In this document: positions 27,503-36,676 of the stretch, one piece after another | Numbering within the stretch: the first letter of the stretch is position 1 | Layout of the letters: each line of letters begins with the position of its first letter | DNA from: Psychroserpens algicola | GTDB taxonomy: Bacteria > Bacteroidota > Bacteroidia > Flavobacteriales > Flavobacteriaceae | NCBI RefSeq assembly: GCF_014526325.1 | Contig: NZ_JACNMJ010000002.1 | Location: 1-64,000, forward strand | DNA: 64,000 nt | Direction: 5' to 3' | The notes under the pieces: model-generated | Told to the model about the DNA's origin: nothing | Seen by the model: the letters and a program-made list of their open reading frames with translations, nothing else | Databases searched by the model: none | Program-made: the position numbers and the translations under genes

Positions 27503-28051
27503 ATGCGATGGCTAGCACGAGTAATCTACTTTAAGATTTGGGGATGGAAAATCACCGGAAACACTAATTTTTCAAAAGATACAGTTAAAAAAGCTGTAAT
27601 TATAGCAGCACCTCATACTAGCTGGTACGATTTTATCAATGGTATTCTGCTTCGTAAAATTGTCAATGTCAAAACCAATTTTGTAGCAAAAAAAGAACTA
27701 TTTAAATGGCCTTTTGGGTATTACTTTAGAGCTGTTGGTGGTGCAGCATTAGATCGAACTTCTGGTCAAAATAAGGTAGAAGCTATTGCAAAGTTATTTG
27801 AAGATAAAGAGGAGTTTAGACTGACTTTAGCTCCTGAAGGTACCCGAAAAAAAGTTGACCACTGGAAAACAGGATTTTATTATATAGCCAAAACGGCAAA
27901 TGTACCTATCATTATGTTTACTCTGGATTTCAAAAACAAACAGAATCATATTTCTGAACCCTTTTATCCAACCGATGATGTTGAAGCCGATTTTGCTTTC
28001 ATGAAAGCCTTTTATAAAGATGTTGAAGGTAAAAAACCTGAATTTTCCTGA
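27503..28051 (+). CDS. PlsC-like lysophospholipid/lipid acyltransferase
   Basis: I start at ATG 27503, one base after the dehydrogenase stop, giving 182 residues beginning MRWLARVIYFKIWGW. An upstream in-frame start at 27431 would lie inside the preceding gene. The acyltransferase motifs are HTSWYDF (HX4D) and LAPEGTRKK (EGTR), with a hydrophobic N-terminus for membrane association. The short length is typical of compact PlsC-type acyltransferases of Bacteroidota. Proximity to the Kdo genes makes a lipid A or membrane-lipid acceptor reasonable, but phosphatidic acid synthesis cannot be excluded. Confidence 0.87.
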   Translation: MRWLARVIYFKIWGWKITGNTNFSKDTVKKAVIIAAPHTSWYDFINGILLRKIVNVKTNFVAKKELFKWPFGYYFRAVGGAALDRTSGQNKVEAIAKLFEDKEEFRLTLAPEGTRKKVDHWKTGFYYIAKTANVPIIMFTLDFKNKQNHISEPFYPTDDVEADFAFMKAFYKDVEGKKPEFS

Positions 28052-28257
28052 AATCTACCTTCTAACCGATAACTAAACCAATTAGTTTTAAGCCTGTTTT
28101 TTTTTCTAAAGATGTTTTCGAATATGCTAAATTCTAAGCTGTAGTATTGGGTTTTTCTGATTTTGGCATAGATTTTGAATATTCTTAAAGTGTAATCAAA
28201 TACTGAAACATAAAGTAAACTATAGGTCCCTAAAAAGAAACAGATATTGATTATTAC

Positions 28258-28292
28258 AAAAGCTACTTCAGACCATCTCAAGTAGCTTTTTT
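28258..28292. terminator. Terminator between convergent genes
   Basis: AAAAGCTACTT (28258-28268) and AAGTAGCTTTT (28280-28290) form an 11-bp stem with an 11-nt loop and a T-run after it. The last codons of the minus-strand NTF2-like gene lie within the hairpin. The plus-strand acyltransferase ends about 206 bp upstream. Confidence 0.88.
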
Positions 28293-28763
28293 GTTTGAAT
28301 ATTGCTGATTTTCATATGTTGTAAGTAAGCTATTGGTTTGATGCCTGAGTTTGTTTTTAAAATAGCGGGTTCCTCCAACTATAAACCCCTTAAAACCTAT
28401 AGCTTGTTTAGCCCATTTATGAAGGTTAAACTGATCTGTGTGCTTTATGATTTTTCCGTCTTTAAATTTAAAATTAGCAGTAATCACATTATGGACTTTA
28501 CGGCCGGTTTTGCTAAATGTATAAAAGGCTTCCCATAGTGCGCTTCCTCCATTAGCAGTTGTATTAACATTTGAATAAATAACTTTAAAATCTTTACCGT
28601 TTTGGGTAGCACATAACATTCGCCACATATTACAAGCCCGCTCGCCTTTTAAAATGCCAAATGCTGGATCTTCAAAAACTACATCCTCGTGATAGCATGA
28701 TATCATGGCTTCGGCATCTAATTCATTAAAGGCCGTATAAAATTTTTCTATAAGTGTATCCAT
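28278..28763 (-). CDS. NTF2/SnoaL-like protein
   Basis: This 161-residue cytoplasmic protein of the SnoaL/NTF2-like superfamily starts with the typical opening helix MDTLIEKFYTAFNELDAEAM, followed by YHEDVVFEDPAFG, GSALWEAFYTFSKTGRKVHN and FKDGKIIKHTDQFN. These are the beta-strands lining a small hydrophobic pocket. No signal peptide is present. The C-terminus HQTNSLLTTYENQQYSNKK is low in structure and its codons run into the shared terminator hairpin. The substrate is unknown and it appears monocistronic. Confidence 0.78.
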   Translation of the reverse strand: MDTLIEKFYTAFNELDAEAMISCYHEDVVFEDPAFGILKGERACNMWRMLCATQNGKDFKVIYSNVNTTANGGSALWEAFYTFSKTGRKVHNVITANFKFKDGKIIKHTDQFNLHKWAKQAIGFKGFIVGGTRYFKNKLRHQTNSLLTTYENQQYSNKKAT

Positions 28764-28866
28764 GTTTAAATTTAGTGAATATTCTACTAAAAAAACCAGA
28801 ACAGTAAAAATTACGTAAATAGGGTATAGTGATAAAATTGATTGGAATAATTACTATGAGAAAGAG

Positions 28867-28895
28867 AAAAGACCATCTTTAGGGATGGTCTTTTT
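28867..28895 (-). terminator. Terminator of the DUF349 gene
   Basis: Read on the minus strand, AAAAAGACCATC, a short loop, then GATGGTCTTTT forms a stable stem with a T-run, just beyond the DUF349 gene stop at 28905. The next minus gene starts at 28763, so termination here separates them. Confidence 0.88.
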
Positions 28896-28904
28896 ATTTA
28901 TGTG

Positions 28905-30974
28905 TTAATACATGCTTTTAATTTTTCTGAGTTTCTCTTCCCAAACAGTCAAGCCTTGCTTGTGCTTATCAATGTTTTTTATAACATCTTTAACTAGTGG
29001 GTTGTTTTCATCAACATTTGAGAAAAACTGCATGTTGTTTTCTAGTTGGTTAATTTCTGCTTTAATTTCGGTAATCTTTTTTCTGATAAAATTTTGCTCG
29101 TTGTCTAGGAGTCTAGTATCATTTGGTTGAGATAAACTTTCAAGTTTATTTTCAAATTTGAGCATCTCTAATTTAGCTTTGTCCATATCAAGTTTACCAA
29201 ATAAAGCGTCGAGTGCTTTATTAAATTTCCCATCAATGTAACGCTTGTTTTGTGGTACATGACCAATAGTTTTCCAGGCTGCAATTTTCTCTTTAATTGT
29301 AGCAATGTCTTTTTCTGGTTTACCGCTTAACTCAAGAGCTTTGACTTCTTCGAGCATTGCTGACTTTTGCTCATATGCAGCCATAAGTTCTTTGTTGGCT
29401 TCATTGCGTTCAGCATTTAATCTGTCGAAATAGGCATTACAAGCATTTTTAAATTCTTTCCAGATCTTATCACTATCGCGTCTAGGAACATGACCAATTT
29501 TTTTCCAGTCACTTTGAATTTTCTTCATCAAAGGCGTTGTTGCAGCTAAGTCTTCATTGTCTTTATTATCTAAAGCAATTTGAATTAGAGCTTTCTTTTT
29601 CTCAAGGTTTTCGTATTGATCTTTTTTAAGATTTTTATAGAAGGCATTTTTATTTCTATTAAATGTCCTTACAGCACCTTTAAATTTTGACCAGGTTTGC
29701 TCGTTAACTTTTTGAGGCACTTTTCCAGCATTAAAGAACGCCTCTCTTAGTGCTTCAATACGCTTGATTTTCTTTTGCCAGGCTTGATGAGAGCTAGAAG
29801 TGTCTGCAGCTACCTCTTCAATATTTGCTATAATTTCTTCTTTTTTAGCCAGATTCGTTTCTCGTGCTTTGTCTAAATCGGCATAATAATCCTGACGCTT
29901 ATCGTGTATGGTTTTTGTTGCATTACTAAATCGCTCCCATATTTCATCACGATGTTCTCTGGCAACAGGACCCAAATCTTCTTTCCACAACTTATGAAGC
30001 ACTTGTAATTCTCTGAATGAACGATTGATATTATCGTCTTTAGCTAATTCTTCAGCACGCTCAATAATTTTAGTTTTTTGCTCAAGATTGTGTTTGAAGT
30101 CCATATCACGTAAGTCGCGATTCAGATGTAATACATCATAAAAGATTTCAACATGATGGTGGTACGAATTCCAGGCATTATTATAGCGATCTCTTGGGAT
30201 TGGTCCAGCATTTCTCCATTGCTCTTGTAAGTCTTTAAAATGCTTGTAAGTTGTATTTATATTTTCTTCAGCATTTACTAAGCCTTTAATCTCTTCTATA
30301 ATTTGTAAGCGCTTTTCAAGATTAGCCTTTAAATTATTTTCACGCTCTTTGTAGTAAGCGTTCAATGTATTTCTGTAAGTTTTAAAGGCAGTATTGAATC
30401 GCTTTTTTACTGGCGATGCATAGTAGAAATCAATTTCATTTCCACCTTCACTCAAAAATTCTTCCTTTTTTTCATCAAGTAAGGCATCAAATTTCGAGTT
30501 AAACTCAGACTTGATATCGTCTACTTGTGATTTTATATTTTGAATTTTATGATTCGCTATTAACTGCTCAAATTCAATAGTTAATTGCTCCATTGACATC
30601 GCGTGGTAATCTTTAGATTCCAGAGTATGTCGCTCGGCATTTTCATCATCTTCGGCATCTTCGGCGTTAGCCTCATCAATTTCTTCAACGTGAGCATCAG
30701 CTTTTATTGGAGTTTCAGAAGTATCGGGAGTTGTTTCATTTGTAGTTTCTGAACTATCCTCAGTTGAAGTTTTAACTTCATCTTTTGTCTCAATGGTTTC
30801 TTCAGTAGGTTTTGCTGATTCTTCAGGTCCATCAGAATGGGTTGCTGTAGTATCATTTTCTACTTCGGAAATAGGCTCACTAGCGGTATTTCCATCGTCA
30901 TTGGGTTGAGGCAAATCTGTTGTTTTTAATTTTGTATTTCCGTCTGCATCCTGCAGGTTATCATTCTCAGACAT
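28905..30974 (-). CDS. DUF349 domain protein, long coiled coil
   Basis: This 689-residue protein has an acidic, Ser/Thr-rich N-terminal tail (about residues 1-115, disordered). At least five DUF349-type helical repeats follow, each with a Trp-centred core such as FKDLQEQWRNAGPIPRD, LHKLWKEDLGPVAREH, MKKIQSDWKKIGHVPRRD and EKIAAWKTIGHVPQNK. The C-terminal coiled coil ends LTVWEEKLRKIKSMY. DUF349 proteins are widespread in Bacteroidota, but no mechanism is established that I can cite with certainty. There is no signal peptide, so it is cytoplasmic. It is monocistronic with its own terminator. Confidence 0.9.
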   Translation of the reverse strand: MSENDNLQDADGNTKLKTTDLPQPNDDGNTASEPISEVENDTTATHSDGPEESAKPTEETIETKDEVKTSTEDSSETTNETTPDTSETPIKADAHVEEIDEANAEDAEDDENAERHTLESKDYHAMSMEQLTIEFEQLIANHKIQNIKSQVDDIKSEFNSKFDALLDEKKEEFLSEGGNEIDFYYASPVKKRFNTAFKTYRNTLNAYYKERENNLKANLEKRLQIIEEIKGLVNAEENINTTYKHFKDLQEQWRNAGPIPRDRYNNAWNSYHHHVEIFYDVLHLNRDLRDMDFKHNLEQKTKIIERAEELAKDDNINRSFRELQVLHKLWKEDLGPVAREHRDEIWERFSNATKTIHDKRQDYYADLDKARETNLAKKEEIIANIEEVAADTSSSHQAWQKKIKRIEALREAFFNAGKVPQKVNEQTWSKFKGAVRTFNRNKNAFYKNLKKDQYENLEKKKALIQIALDNKDNEDLAATTPLMKKIQSDWKKIGHVPRRDSDKIWKEFKNACNAYFDRLNAERNEANKELMAAYEQKSAMLEEVKALELSGKPEKDIATIKEKIAAWKTIGHVPQNKRYIDGKFNKALDALFGKLDMDKAKLEMLKFENKLESLSQPNDTRLLDNEQNFIRKKITEIKAEINQLENNMQFFSNVDENNPLVKDVIKNIDKHKQGLTVWEEKLRKIKSMY

Positions 30975-31071
30975 TTTTCAATGTTTTGTTGTTAGAAGGC
31001 TAATATACTAACAAGCGACTGATTTACAAAAAAGAAGCACTAATTATACTAGTTCTAATGTAGATTTAGTG

Positions 31072-31812
31072 TTAAAAAAGAGTGTTCCATATACGCCATG
31101 CTTTTTCGGCTTGAAAGACTAACATTTGATACCCATTTATAGTTTGAGCACCATTAAGTCGACCGGTTTTTAAGAATTTGGTTTCTTCAGGATTATAAAT
31201 TAAGTCGAAGAGGAGATGTTTATTGGTGATGCCATTGTAAGGGATGTCTGGACATTCGTCAACATGAGGATACGTGCCTTGCGGTGTACAATTGATGATG
31301 ACTTTATAATCGGCAATTATATCTGGAGTGAGTGTGTCATAAGTGAATTTGACGCCTGGTTTGTTAGACCTCGACACATAGTCAAACTCAATTTTTAATT
31401 TTTTAAGTGTATATGCAATAGCTTTTGAAGCGCCTCCAGTACCTAGTATCAACGCTTTGTTATGATGTTTTTTTAGATAAGGTTTTATCGATTTTTTAAA
31501 TCCGTAGCAATCGGTGTTATAACCTTTTAATTTTCCGCCGAAAGACACAGTAATGGTATTAACTGCACCTATTTTTTTTGCTTTTTTATCAAGTTTGTCT
31601 AAATAGGGAATGATGGCTTCTTTGTATGGAATAGTGACATTAAAACCAATAATATCAATATTGTGTTCTACTAATGGTTTAAATTCTGAGATGTCTTGCA
31701 TATCAAAATTTTCATAGGTAAAAGGGCGTTTTTCCGATTTAAATTTTTTTGCGAAATACTCTTTTGAAAAGGAGTATGATATATTTTTTCCTATTAATCC
31801 TAATCTAATCAT
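31072..31812 (-). CDS. aroE: Shikimate dehydrogenase
   Basis: This 246-residue enzyme reduces 3-dehydroshikimate to shikimate with NADPH. Family motifs are MIRLGLIGKNISYSFSKEYF (shikimate-binding Ser pair), FNVTIPYKEAI with the catalytic Lys, NTDCYGF with the catalytic Asp, the nucleotide loop ILGTGGASKAIAY, and GYQMLVFQAEKAWRIW near the C-terminus. It is somewhat shorter than E. coli AroE, as I recall for flavobacterial forms. Its ATG overlaps the DUF368 gene stop by four bases, which places it last in a three-gene transcript. Confidence 0.95.
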   Translation of the reverse strand: MIRLGLIGKNISYSFSKEYFAKKFKSEKRPFTYENFDMQDISEFKPLVEHNIDIIGFNVTIPYKEAIIPYLDKLDKKAKKIGAVNTITVSFGGKLKGYNTDCYGFKKSIKPYLKKHHNKALILGTGGASKAIAYTLKKLKIEFDYVSRSNKPGVKFTYDTLTPDIIADYKVIINCTPQGTYPHVDECPDIPYNGITNKHLLFDLIYNPEETKFLKTGRLNGAQTINGYQMLVFQAEKAWRIWNTLF

Positions 31813-32825
31813 GAGATTTTATTTGTGCGTTGGCCATACCATTCTAAAGCAAGTACAATTACTATTCCTATAATAATGTAACCTATGGCAATATATGTTT
31901 CTGATTGTAATTCTGGTAAAAAGCGTTTGTAGTTTGCAATAATTCTTTCGCCTCTGGAGTCTAATATAAAACTGCCATCATCCTGTAACTTATAAATGGT
32001 TTGTTTCCAGGGCCAAACAACACCTAGTGACCCAATGATAAACCCTATAATAGATGCTGTCGTAATACTTTTATAATGTTTTAATACATAGTTAAGGAGA
32101 TGCGAAAATGTGACTAAACCTGCTACAGAACCAAGAGTGAACATTGCTAAAACCTTTAACAATCTCAGACGAACTTCGTTATGAATAACACTATAATCGC
32201 CTGTAAAAATTTCTGCAAATGTATCATACAAGGCATTAACAGAATCGACTAATAGCAATACATAGTTTCCTAATAAAATTAGTATGAATGAACCAGAAAA
32301 TCCTGGGAGCGTCATTCCGGACACACTAATAATTCCGCAGAAAAATACAAAAATCAGGTTGTCATTTTCCTTTGCAGGATCCAGAAAGCTGATGGCAATC
32401 CCTAAAGAAACTCCTATTACTAGCGCAAGTATGCTTTTATAATTCCAATCCTTAAAATCTTTATTGATGTAGTAAATAGAGCCGATAATCATTCCGAAGA
32501 ATAAACTCCAGACATAGAGTTCATAATTTGCAATAAAATAATCTAGAATTTTTGAAACACTGAAATAACTAACAATCATTCCTAAAAACAATAGACTTAG
32601 GAATTTTCCATTGATGTAACGATAGAAGCTCTTAAATCGTCCGTTAAATAATAACTTGAAAGCTGTTTTATTGACTCGTTGTAAAGAGTAAATAAATTCT
32701 TCATAAAATCCTGCAACAAATGCAACCACACCTCCTGAAACTCCGGGAACCTTGTTTGCTGCTCCCATAGCAAGTCCTTTGATAACCAGAAAAATACGAT
32801 CTTTAAGAGTTCTGGTGCTTTGCAT
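31809..32825 (-). CDS. DUF368 (PopT-type) undecaprenyl-phosphate transporter, copy 1
   Basis: This 338-residue polytopic membrane protein has the DUF368 signature GAANKVPGVSGGVVAFVAGFYEEF and the second-half repeat SGMTLPGFSGSFILILLGNY. DUF368 proteins (PopT) are reported to recycle C55 undecaprenyl phosphate across the inner membrane, so it would supply the lipid carrier for peptidoglycan and polysaccharides. About eight to ten hydrophobic segments are visible. It follows a paralogue (32827-33819) by one base and overlaps aroE by four bases. The copies are clearly related but divergent; a strict functional difference cannot be judged. Confidence 0.9.
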   Translation of the reverse strand: MQSTRTLKDRIFLVIKGLAMGAANKVPGVSGGVVAFVAGFYEEFIYSLQRVNKTAFKLLFNGRFKSFYRYINGKFLSLLFLGMIVSYFSVSKILDYFIANYELYVWSLFFGMIIGSIYYINKDFKDWNYKSILALVIGVSLGIAISFLDPAKENDNLIFVFFCGIISVSGMTLPGFSGSFILILLGNYVLLLVDSVNALYDTFAEIFTGDYSVIHNEVRLRLLKVLAMFTLGSVAGLVTFSHLLNYVLKHYKSITTASIIGFIIGSLGVVWPWKQTIYKLQDDGSFILDSRGERIIANYKRFLPELQSETYIAIGYIIIGIVIVLALEWYGQRTNKIS

Positions 32826-32826
32826 A

Positions 32827-33819
32827 TTAGTGTTTGTTACCTATTTTTTCAAGAATAAAAATAGTTAAAAAGCCAAATATCATTAAGGCTATAGCTGCCC
32901 AAGTTTGTGAATCACCGCTATAAGCTGAAGGCCAGATACTTTTTTCAACAACTGTTTTGTAAGTTTCAAAATCGTTAATTCCTTTTTGGTATATGGATAG
33001 ATTACCAAGATCTGATATACTTATAAAATCTACAATATCACCCGAATTACTATCCAACACAGAAATGGTTTTTTTCCAAGGCCACACTTTATTTAAGGAG
33101 CCAATAATAAAACCAGTAAGTAAGGCTAAAGTGGTATTGTAATAGTTTTTAAAGAGCCATTTTAATATACGACTAAAGCTTAGTAAACCGATAACAGCAC
33201 CTGTCATAAAAATTGCTATTTTTTTCACATCAAAATCATGAAGTGCATCACTTAGCGTTTTATAAGCGCCTAGTATCACGAGAATGAACGATCCGGAAAT
33301 CCCAGGTAAAATCATCGCGCAAATAGCGATAGCACCAGCTATTAAAAGAAAGTACGGACTATTATTAGCACCTAATGATGGAAGCGTTGAAATATAATAT
33401 GCTATAACTGTACCCAGAACTACTGAAATGATGCTGGCAATGTTCCATGTTTTGATTTGCTTCCCAACAAAATAGATACTGGCAATTATGAGTCCGAAAA
33501 AAAACGACCAAATCAATATGGGATGCTGTTCAAGTAAGTACTTCGCTATTCGCATAAACAGTATAAAACTTATCCCAATACCTGAAAGCAAGGCTAGTAA
33601 AAAATTTCCGTTAAGCTGATTCCAAAATGCTTTAAAACCTTCTTTACGTAATGTTTTAAATAGGGATAAGTTAACATTACCTATGGTGGTAATTAATTCT
33701 TCATAAATACCTGAGATAAGTGCTATAGTACCACCAGAAACTCCAGGTACTGCATCGGCTGCTCCCATGGCAACACCTTTAAGCAATAGAATGATATAGT
33801 CTTTAAATTGTCTTTGCAT
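32827..33819 (-). CDS. DUF368 (PopT-type) undecaprenyl-phosphate transporter, copy 2
   Basis: This 330-residue paralogue of the adjacent gene carries the signature GAADAVPGVSGGTIALISGIYEEL and a second repeat MILPGISGSFILVILGAYK, with the same number of membrane segments. It precedes copy 1 by one base, so the two may be translated as a pair. The tandem copies keep the conserved PGVSGG motifs, so neither looks decayed. Two transporters might differ in polyprenyl substrate or work as a heterodimer. Both ideas are speculative. Confidence 0.9.
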   Translation of the reverse strand: MQRQFKDYIILLLKGVAMGAADAVPGVSGGTIALISGIYEELITTIGNVNLSLFKTLRKEGFKAFWNQLNGNFLLALLSGIGISFILFMRIAKYLLEQHPILIWSFFFGLIIASIYFVGKQIKTWNIASIISVVLGTVIAYYISTLPSLGANNSPYFLLIAGAIAICAMILPGISGSFILVILGAYKTLSDALHDFDVKKIAIFMTGAVIGLLSFSRILKWLFKNYYNTTLALLTGFIIGSLNKVWPWKKTISVLDSNSGDIVDFISISDLGNLSIYQKGINDFETYKTVVEKSIWPSAYSGDSQTWAAIALMIFGFLTIFILEKIGNKH

Positions 33820-33919
33820 TTTTGAATTTCAAATAGAATCGTAAAGGTATAAAAGAAACACGAGTATTTTCTTACTAGAAAAGAATGATTTTTCGTTAAA
33901 ATAAAATGATGCTAACTTC

Positions 33920-35329
33920 TTATTTTCTTGCTTGAGAAATCATTTGCTGTACAGATGGTTTTTTTAGTACATTAGGAAATAACTCTTCAATGATAAATTC
34001 ATATTCATGATTGAGTATGAGTGCGTTTTTGAGATGGTATTGTCCTTTATTAGTTTCGTGAAGTGTAAAGTGCAATCCTGCTAAACGGAATTCAATTTCG
34101 GCTGTTTCAGGATAAAATTCGACAGCTTGAATCAAATTGTGAATAGAAGCTTCATATTCGCCTAAAGCGATGAGTACATCCGATCTGGATAACCATGTTT
34201 GCAATTCGTAATTTCCTAAATCCAGTGTTTTTTTGAAGCCGCGCTCAGCTTCTTCTAAAAAATTAAGGCGTAAGTTGATTTGCGCATAGAGTTTCCAATA
34301 AATCACATTTTCAGCATCAATATTAATCGCTTTATTGATATAAAATAAAGCTTTTTGATAGTTGTGTTTTTTATTGTAGAATTTAGTGATAGCAATCCAT
34401 CCTTTATCTAATAACGGATCTTCATGTACGGTTTTGTAAAAATACTGAACGGCCAAATCATCTTCACCTAATTTTTCATAGCAATAACCAATTCGTAATA
34501 AAGCGAACGATGTAGGTTCGTCTAATGCCAATGTTATTTTATAATTATCGATAGCTTCGTGAAAGCGCTTTTTCTTTTCTAAAACTTTGCCTTTTTCAAG
34601 ATATGCACCAACAAAACTATCATCTGAAATGATAGCAAAATCGAAAGCAGTAAGTGCTTTATCGTAATCTTTAACAGTATAATATTGACGACCTAACTGA
34701 TGCCAAGCGACTTCACAATACGGATTCGTATCAATATAAGCGTTTAAAAATGTTATGGCATCTTCATTTTCATCTAAAAAATCATAACAGTAAATGATGT
34801 TATAAAGGGCAGAATAGTCTTCTTTATCTATATCTAAGCACTTTTTAAAATACGTTCTTGCATTATCGAACTGATCTAAAAACAGATATTCCATGCCAAT
34901 TAAGGCGTATAAATCACCAATGCCTTCATCTTCTTGAGCAAGATCTAAGGCAATTAATAATGTATTGACAGCCTTTTCATGCATATCTTGTTTAGATAAT
35001 ACATTTGCTTTCTGAATATAAATTTCTTCGTTTGAAGGTTCTAAAATGTGAAGTTCATTTAACAACATATCAGCTTCATCAAACTTGTTTTCCATAACGT
35101 ATAATTCAGTTTGAAATAACTTAAGGTTAATTGAACTAGGATGCTGTTCAAGACCAAGTTTTACAGCTTTTTTAGCTAAGGCAATTTTGCCAGATTCAAG
35201 ATAATGATGGATGATATTCTCAAATTCATTAGAATCAAAAAACAAAACACTATTGGTTTTGAGCATAGATTCAAATCTTGTAAGCGATATTTTGTTGTTG
35301 TCTTCGGGTAGACCAAACTCCATAAGCAA
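33920..35329 (-). CDS. Tetratricopeptide repeat protein
   Basis: This 469-residue protein consists almost entirely of TPR units of about 34 residues, for example YALIGMEYLFLDQFDNARTY, AWHQLGRQYYTVKDYDKAL and ALLRIGYCYEKLGEDDLAV. No signal peptide or membrane segment is visible, so it is cytoplasmic. The helical solenoid presumably binds partner proteins, none of which can be named. It stands alone upstream of the DUF368 pair, 100 bp away, and no consensus promoter or terminator is visible. Confidence 0.9.
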   Translation of the reverse strand: MLMEFGLPEDNNKISLTRFESMLKTNSVLFFDSNEFENIIHHYLESGKIALAKKAVKLGLEQHPSSINLKLFQTELYVMENKFDEADMLLNELHILEPSNEEIYIQKANVLSKQDMHEKAVNTLLIALDLAQEDEGIGDLYALIGMEYLFLDQFDNARTYFKKCLDIDKEDYSALYNIIYCYDFLDENEDAITFLNAYIDTNPYCEVAWHQLGRQYYTVKDYDKALTAFDFAIISDDSFVGAYLEKGKVLEKKKRFHEAIDNYKITLALDEPTSFALLRIGYCYEKLGEDDLAVQYFYKTVHEDPLLDKGWIAITKFYNKKHNYQKALFYINKAINIDAENVIYWKLYAQINLRLNFLEEAERGFKKTLDLGNYELQTWLSRSDVLIALGEYEASIHNLIQAVEFYPETAEIEFRLAGLHFTLHETNKGQYHLKNALILNHEYEFIIEELFPNVLKKPSVQQMISQARK

Positions 35330-35491
35330 GTAGCGTTGTTTGTTTATTAAAAGTACTCTTATCGACTAAAAATTTTGATGTATTGGTTTAATGTTTTCAA
35401 CAAAATAATTAACAGTTGGAGTGAATATTAAGGTGGTTTAGTTTTACTAATTGTAAATCAAACACTTAATTGATGATTGTGAATGCATAAA

Positions 35492-36676
35492 CTATGCCGA
35501 AACAGAATCTAAAACTCGTGTTATAATCTGACAACCCTTAATAATTTCTTCATTTGAGATGGTTAAAGGCGGCGTAATTCGGATAGCACGTGGTTCAAAA
35601 AGAAGCCAAAATAAAATTAAACCTTCATCCTGGCATGTTAAAATAACCTCATTTGTAAGGTCTGGAGAATTTGTAAAAGCAGCTAACATTAAACCTCTTC
35701 CACGTATTTCAGTTATCAACGGATGTTGCAAATGTTTTCTAATGAGTTGTTCTTTTTCGATGACCTGTGTCATGAGTTGACTTTCGGTGATTTCTTTTAC
35801 TGTAGCAAGCGCAGCAGCAGCAATAACCGGATGACCTCCAAACGTAGTTATATGTCCGAGTTTTGGTTGGTCTTGAAGCTGATCCATATAATGCGCAGAC
35901 GATGTAAAGGCTCCTATCGGCATTCCGCCACCTAAACCTTTGCCAGTCACTAGAATATCAGGTTCACAATTATAATGCTCAAATCCAAATAATTTGCCTG
36001 TACGACCAAAGCCAGGTTGAATTTCATCCAGAATAAGGAGCGCACCAACTTCGGTACAGCGCTTACGAACAGATTCTAAATAGCCTTCTTTTGGTTCAAT
36101 AAAACCAGCTCCACCTTGAATAGTTTCTAAAATAACAGCTGCCGTTTTTGTGGTTATGGTCTTTAAATCATCAAAATGATTAAAATCAATAAATGCCACA
36201 TCAGGAATCAAGGGTCTAAATACACGTTTGCGATCTTCATATCCCATAACACTCATGGCACCCATTGTATTTCCGTGATAAGCGTGATTTGCAGCTACGA
36301 TTTGACTCCGACCTGTAACGCGTCTCGCCAATTTTAAAGCGCCTTCAATAGCTTCGGTACCTGAATTTGTAAGGTATGTTTTTTCTAAATGTTTTGGAAG
36401 GTGAGAGGCTAGTAATTTTGCAAGCTCTACCGCAGGTTCTTGTATGTATTCGCCATAAACCATCACATGTAAATAACGGTCCAGTTGATTTTTGACGGCA
36501 TTAAGTATTTTTGGATGTCTATGACCTAAGCCGCAAGCGGAAACACCAGCAACAAAATCGAGATACGCTTTATTATTAGTATCATAAATATAAGATCCTT
36601 CGGCGTGTGAAATCGTCATTGCTAAAGGATGTGGTGTCGTTTGCGCCTGATATTTAAAGAAATCGGCCTTCATCAA
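35492..36676 (-). CDS. Class-III PLP aminotransferase (ArgD/aspartate-type family)
   Basis: This 394-residue fold-type I, class III aminotransferase has the aldimine-forming Lys in DILVTGKGLGGGMPIGAF. Other motifs are SGTEAIEGALKLARRVTG, DEIQPGFGRTGKLFGF and the small-domain GRGLMLAA. Substrate specificity within the ArgD/GabT/LAT family cannot be decided by inspection. Its ATG overlaps the stop of the OstA-like gene by four bases, which implies co-expression with an envelope protein, as often seen in flavobacteria, but no pathway link is known to me. The gene ends 155 bp from the start of the next. Confidence 0.9.
   Translation of the reverse strand: MMKADFFKYQAQTTPHPLAMTISHAEGSYIYDTNNKAYLDFVAGVSACGLGHRHPKILNAVKNQLDRYLHVMVYGEYIQEPAVELAKLLASHLPKHLEKTYLTNSGTEAIEGALKLARRVTGRSQIVAANHAYHGNTMGAMSVMGYEDRKRVFRPLIPDVAFIDFNHFDDLKTITTKTAAVILETIQGGAGFIEPKEGYLESVRKRCTEVGALLILDEIQPGFGRTGKLFGFEHYNCEPDILVTGKGLGGGMPIGAFTSSAHYMDQLQDQPKLGHITTFGGHPVIAAAALATVKEITESQLMTQVIEKEQLIRKHLQHPLITEIRGRGLMLAAFTNSPDLTNEVILTCQDEGLILFWLLFEPRAIRITPPLTISNEEIIKGCQIITRVLDSVSA

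Noticed and set aside
28012-28281. An 89-codon minus-strand hydrophobic ORF after the PlsC-like gene
   Set aside because: It overlaps the acyltransferase coding end and spans the terminator hairpin. No recognisable domain or upstream signal supports it, though a short membrane peptide cannot be excluded.
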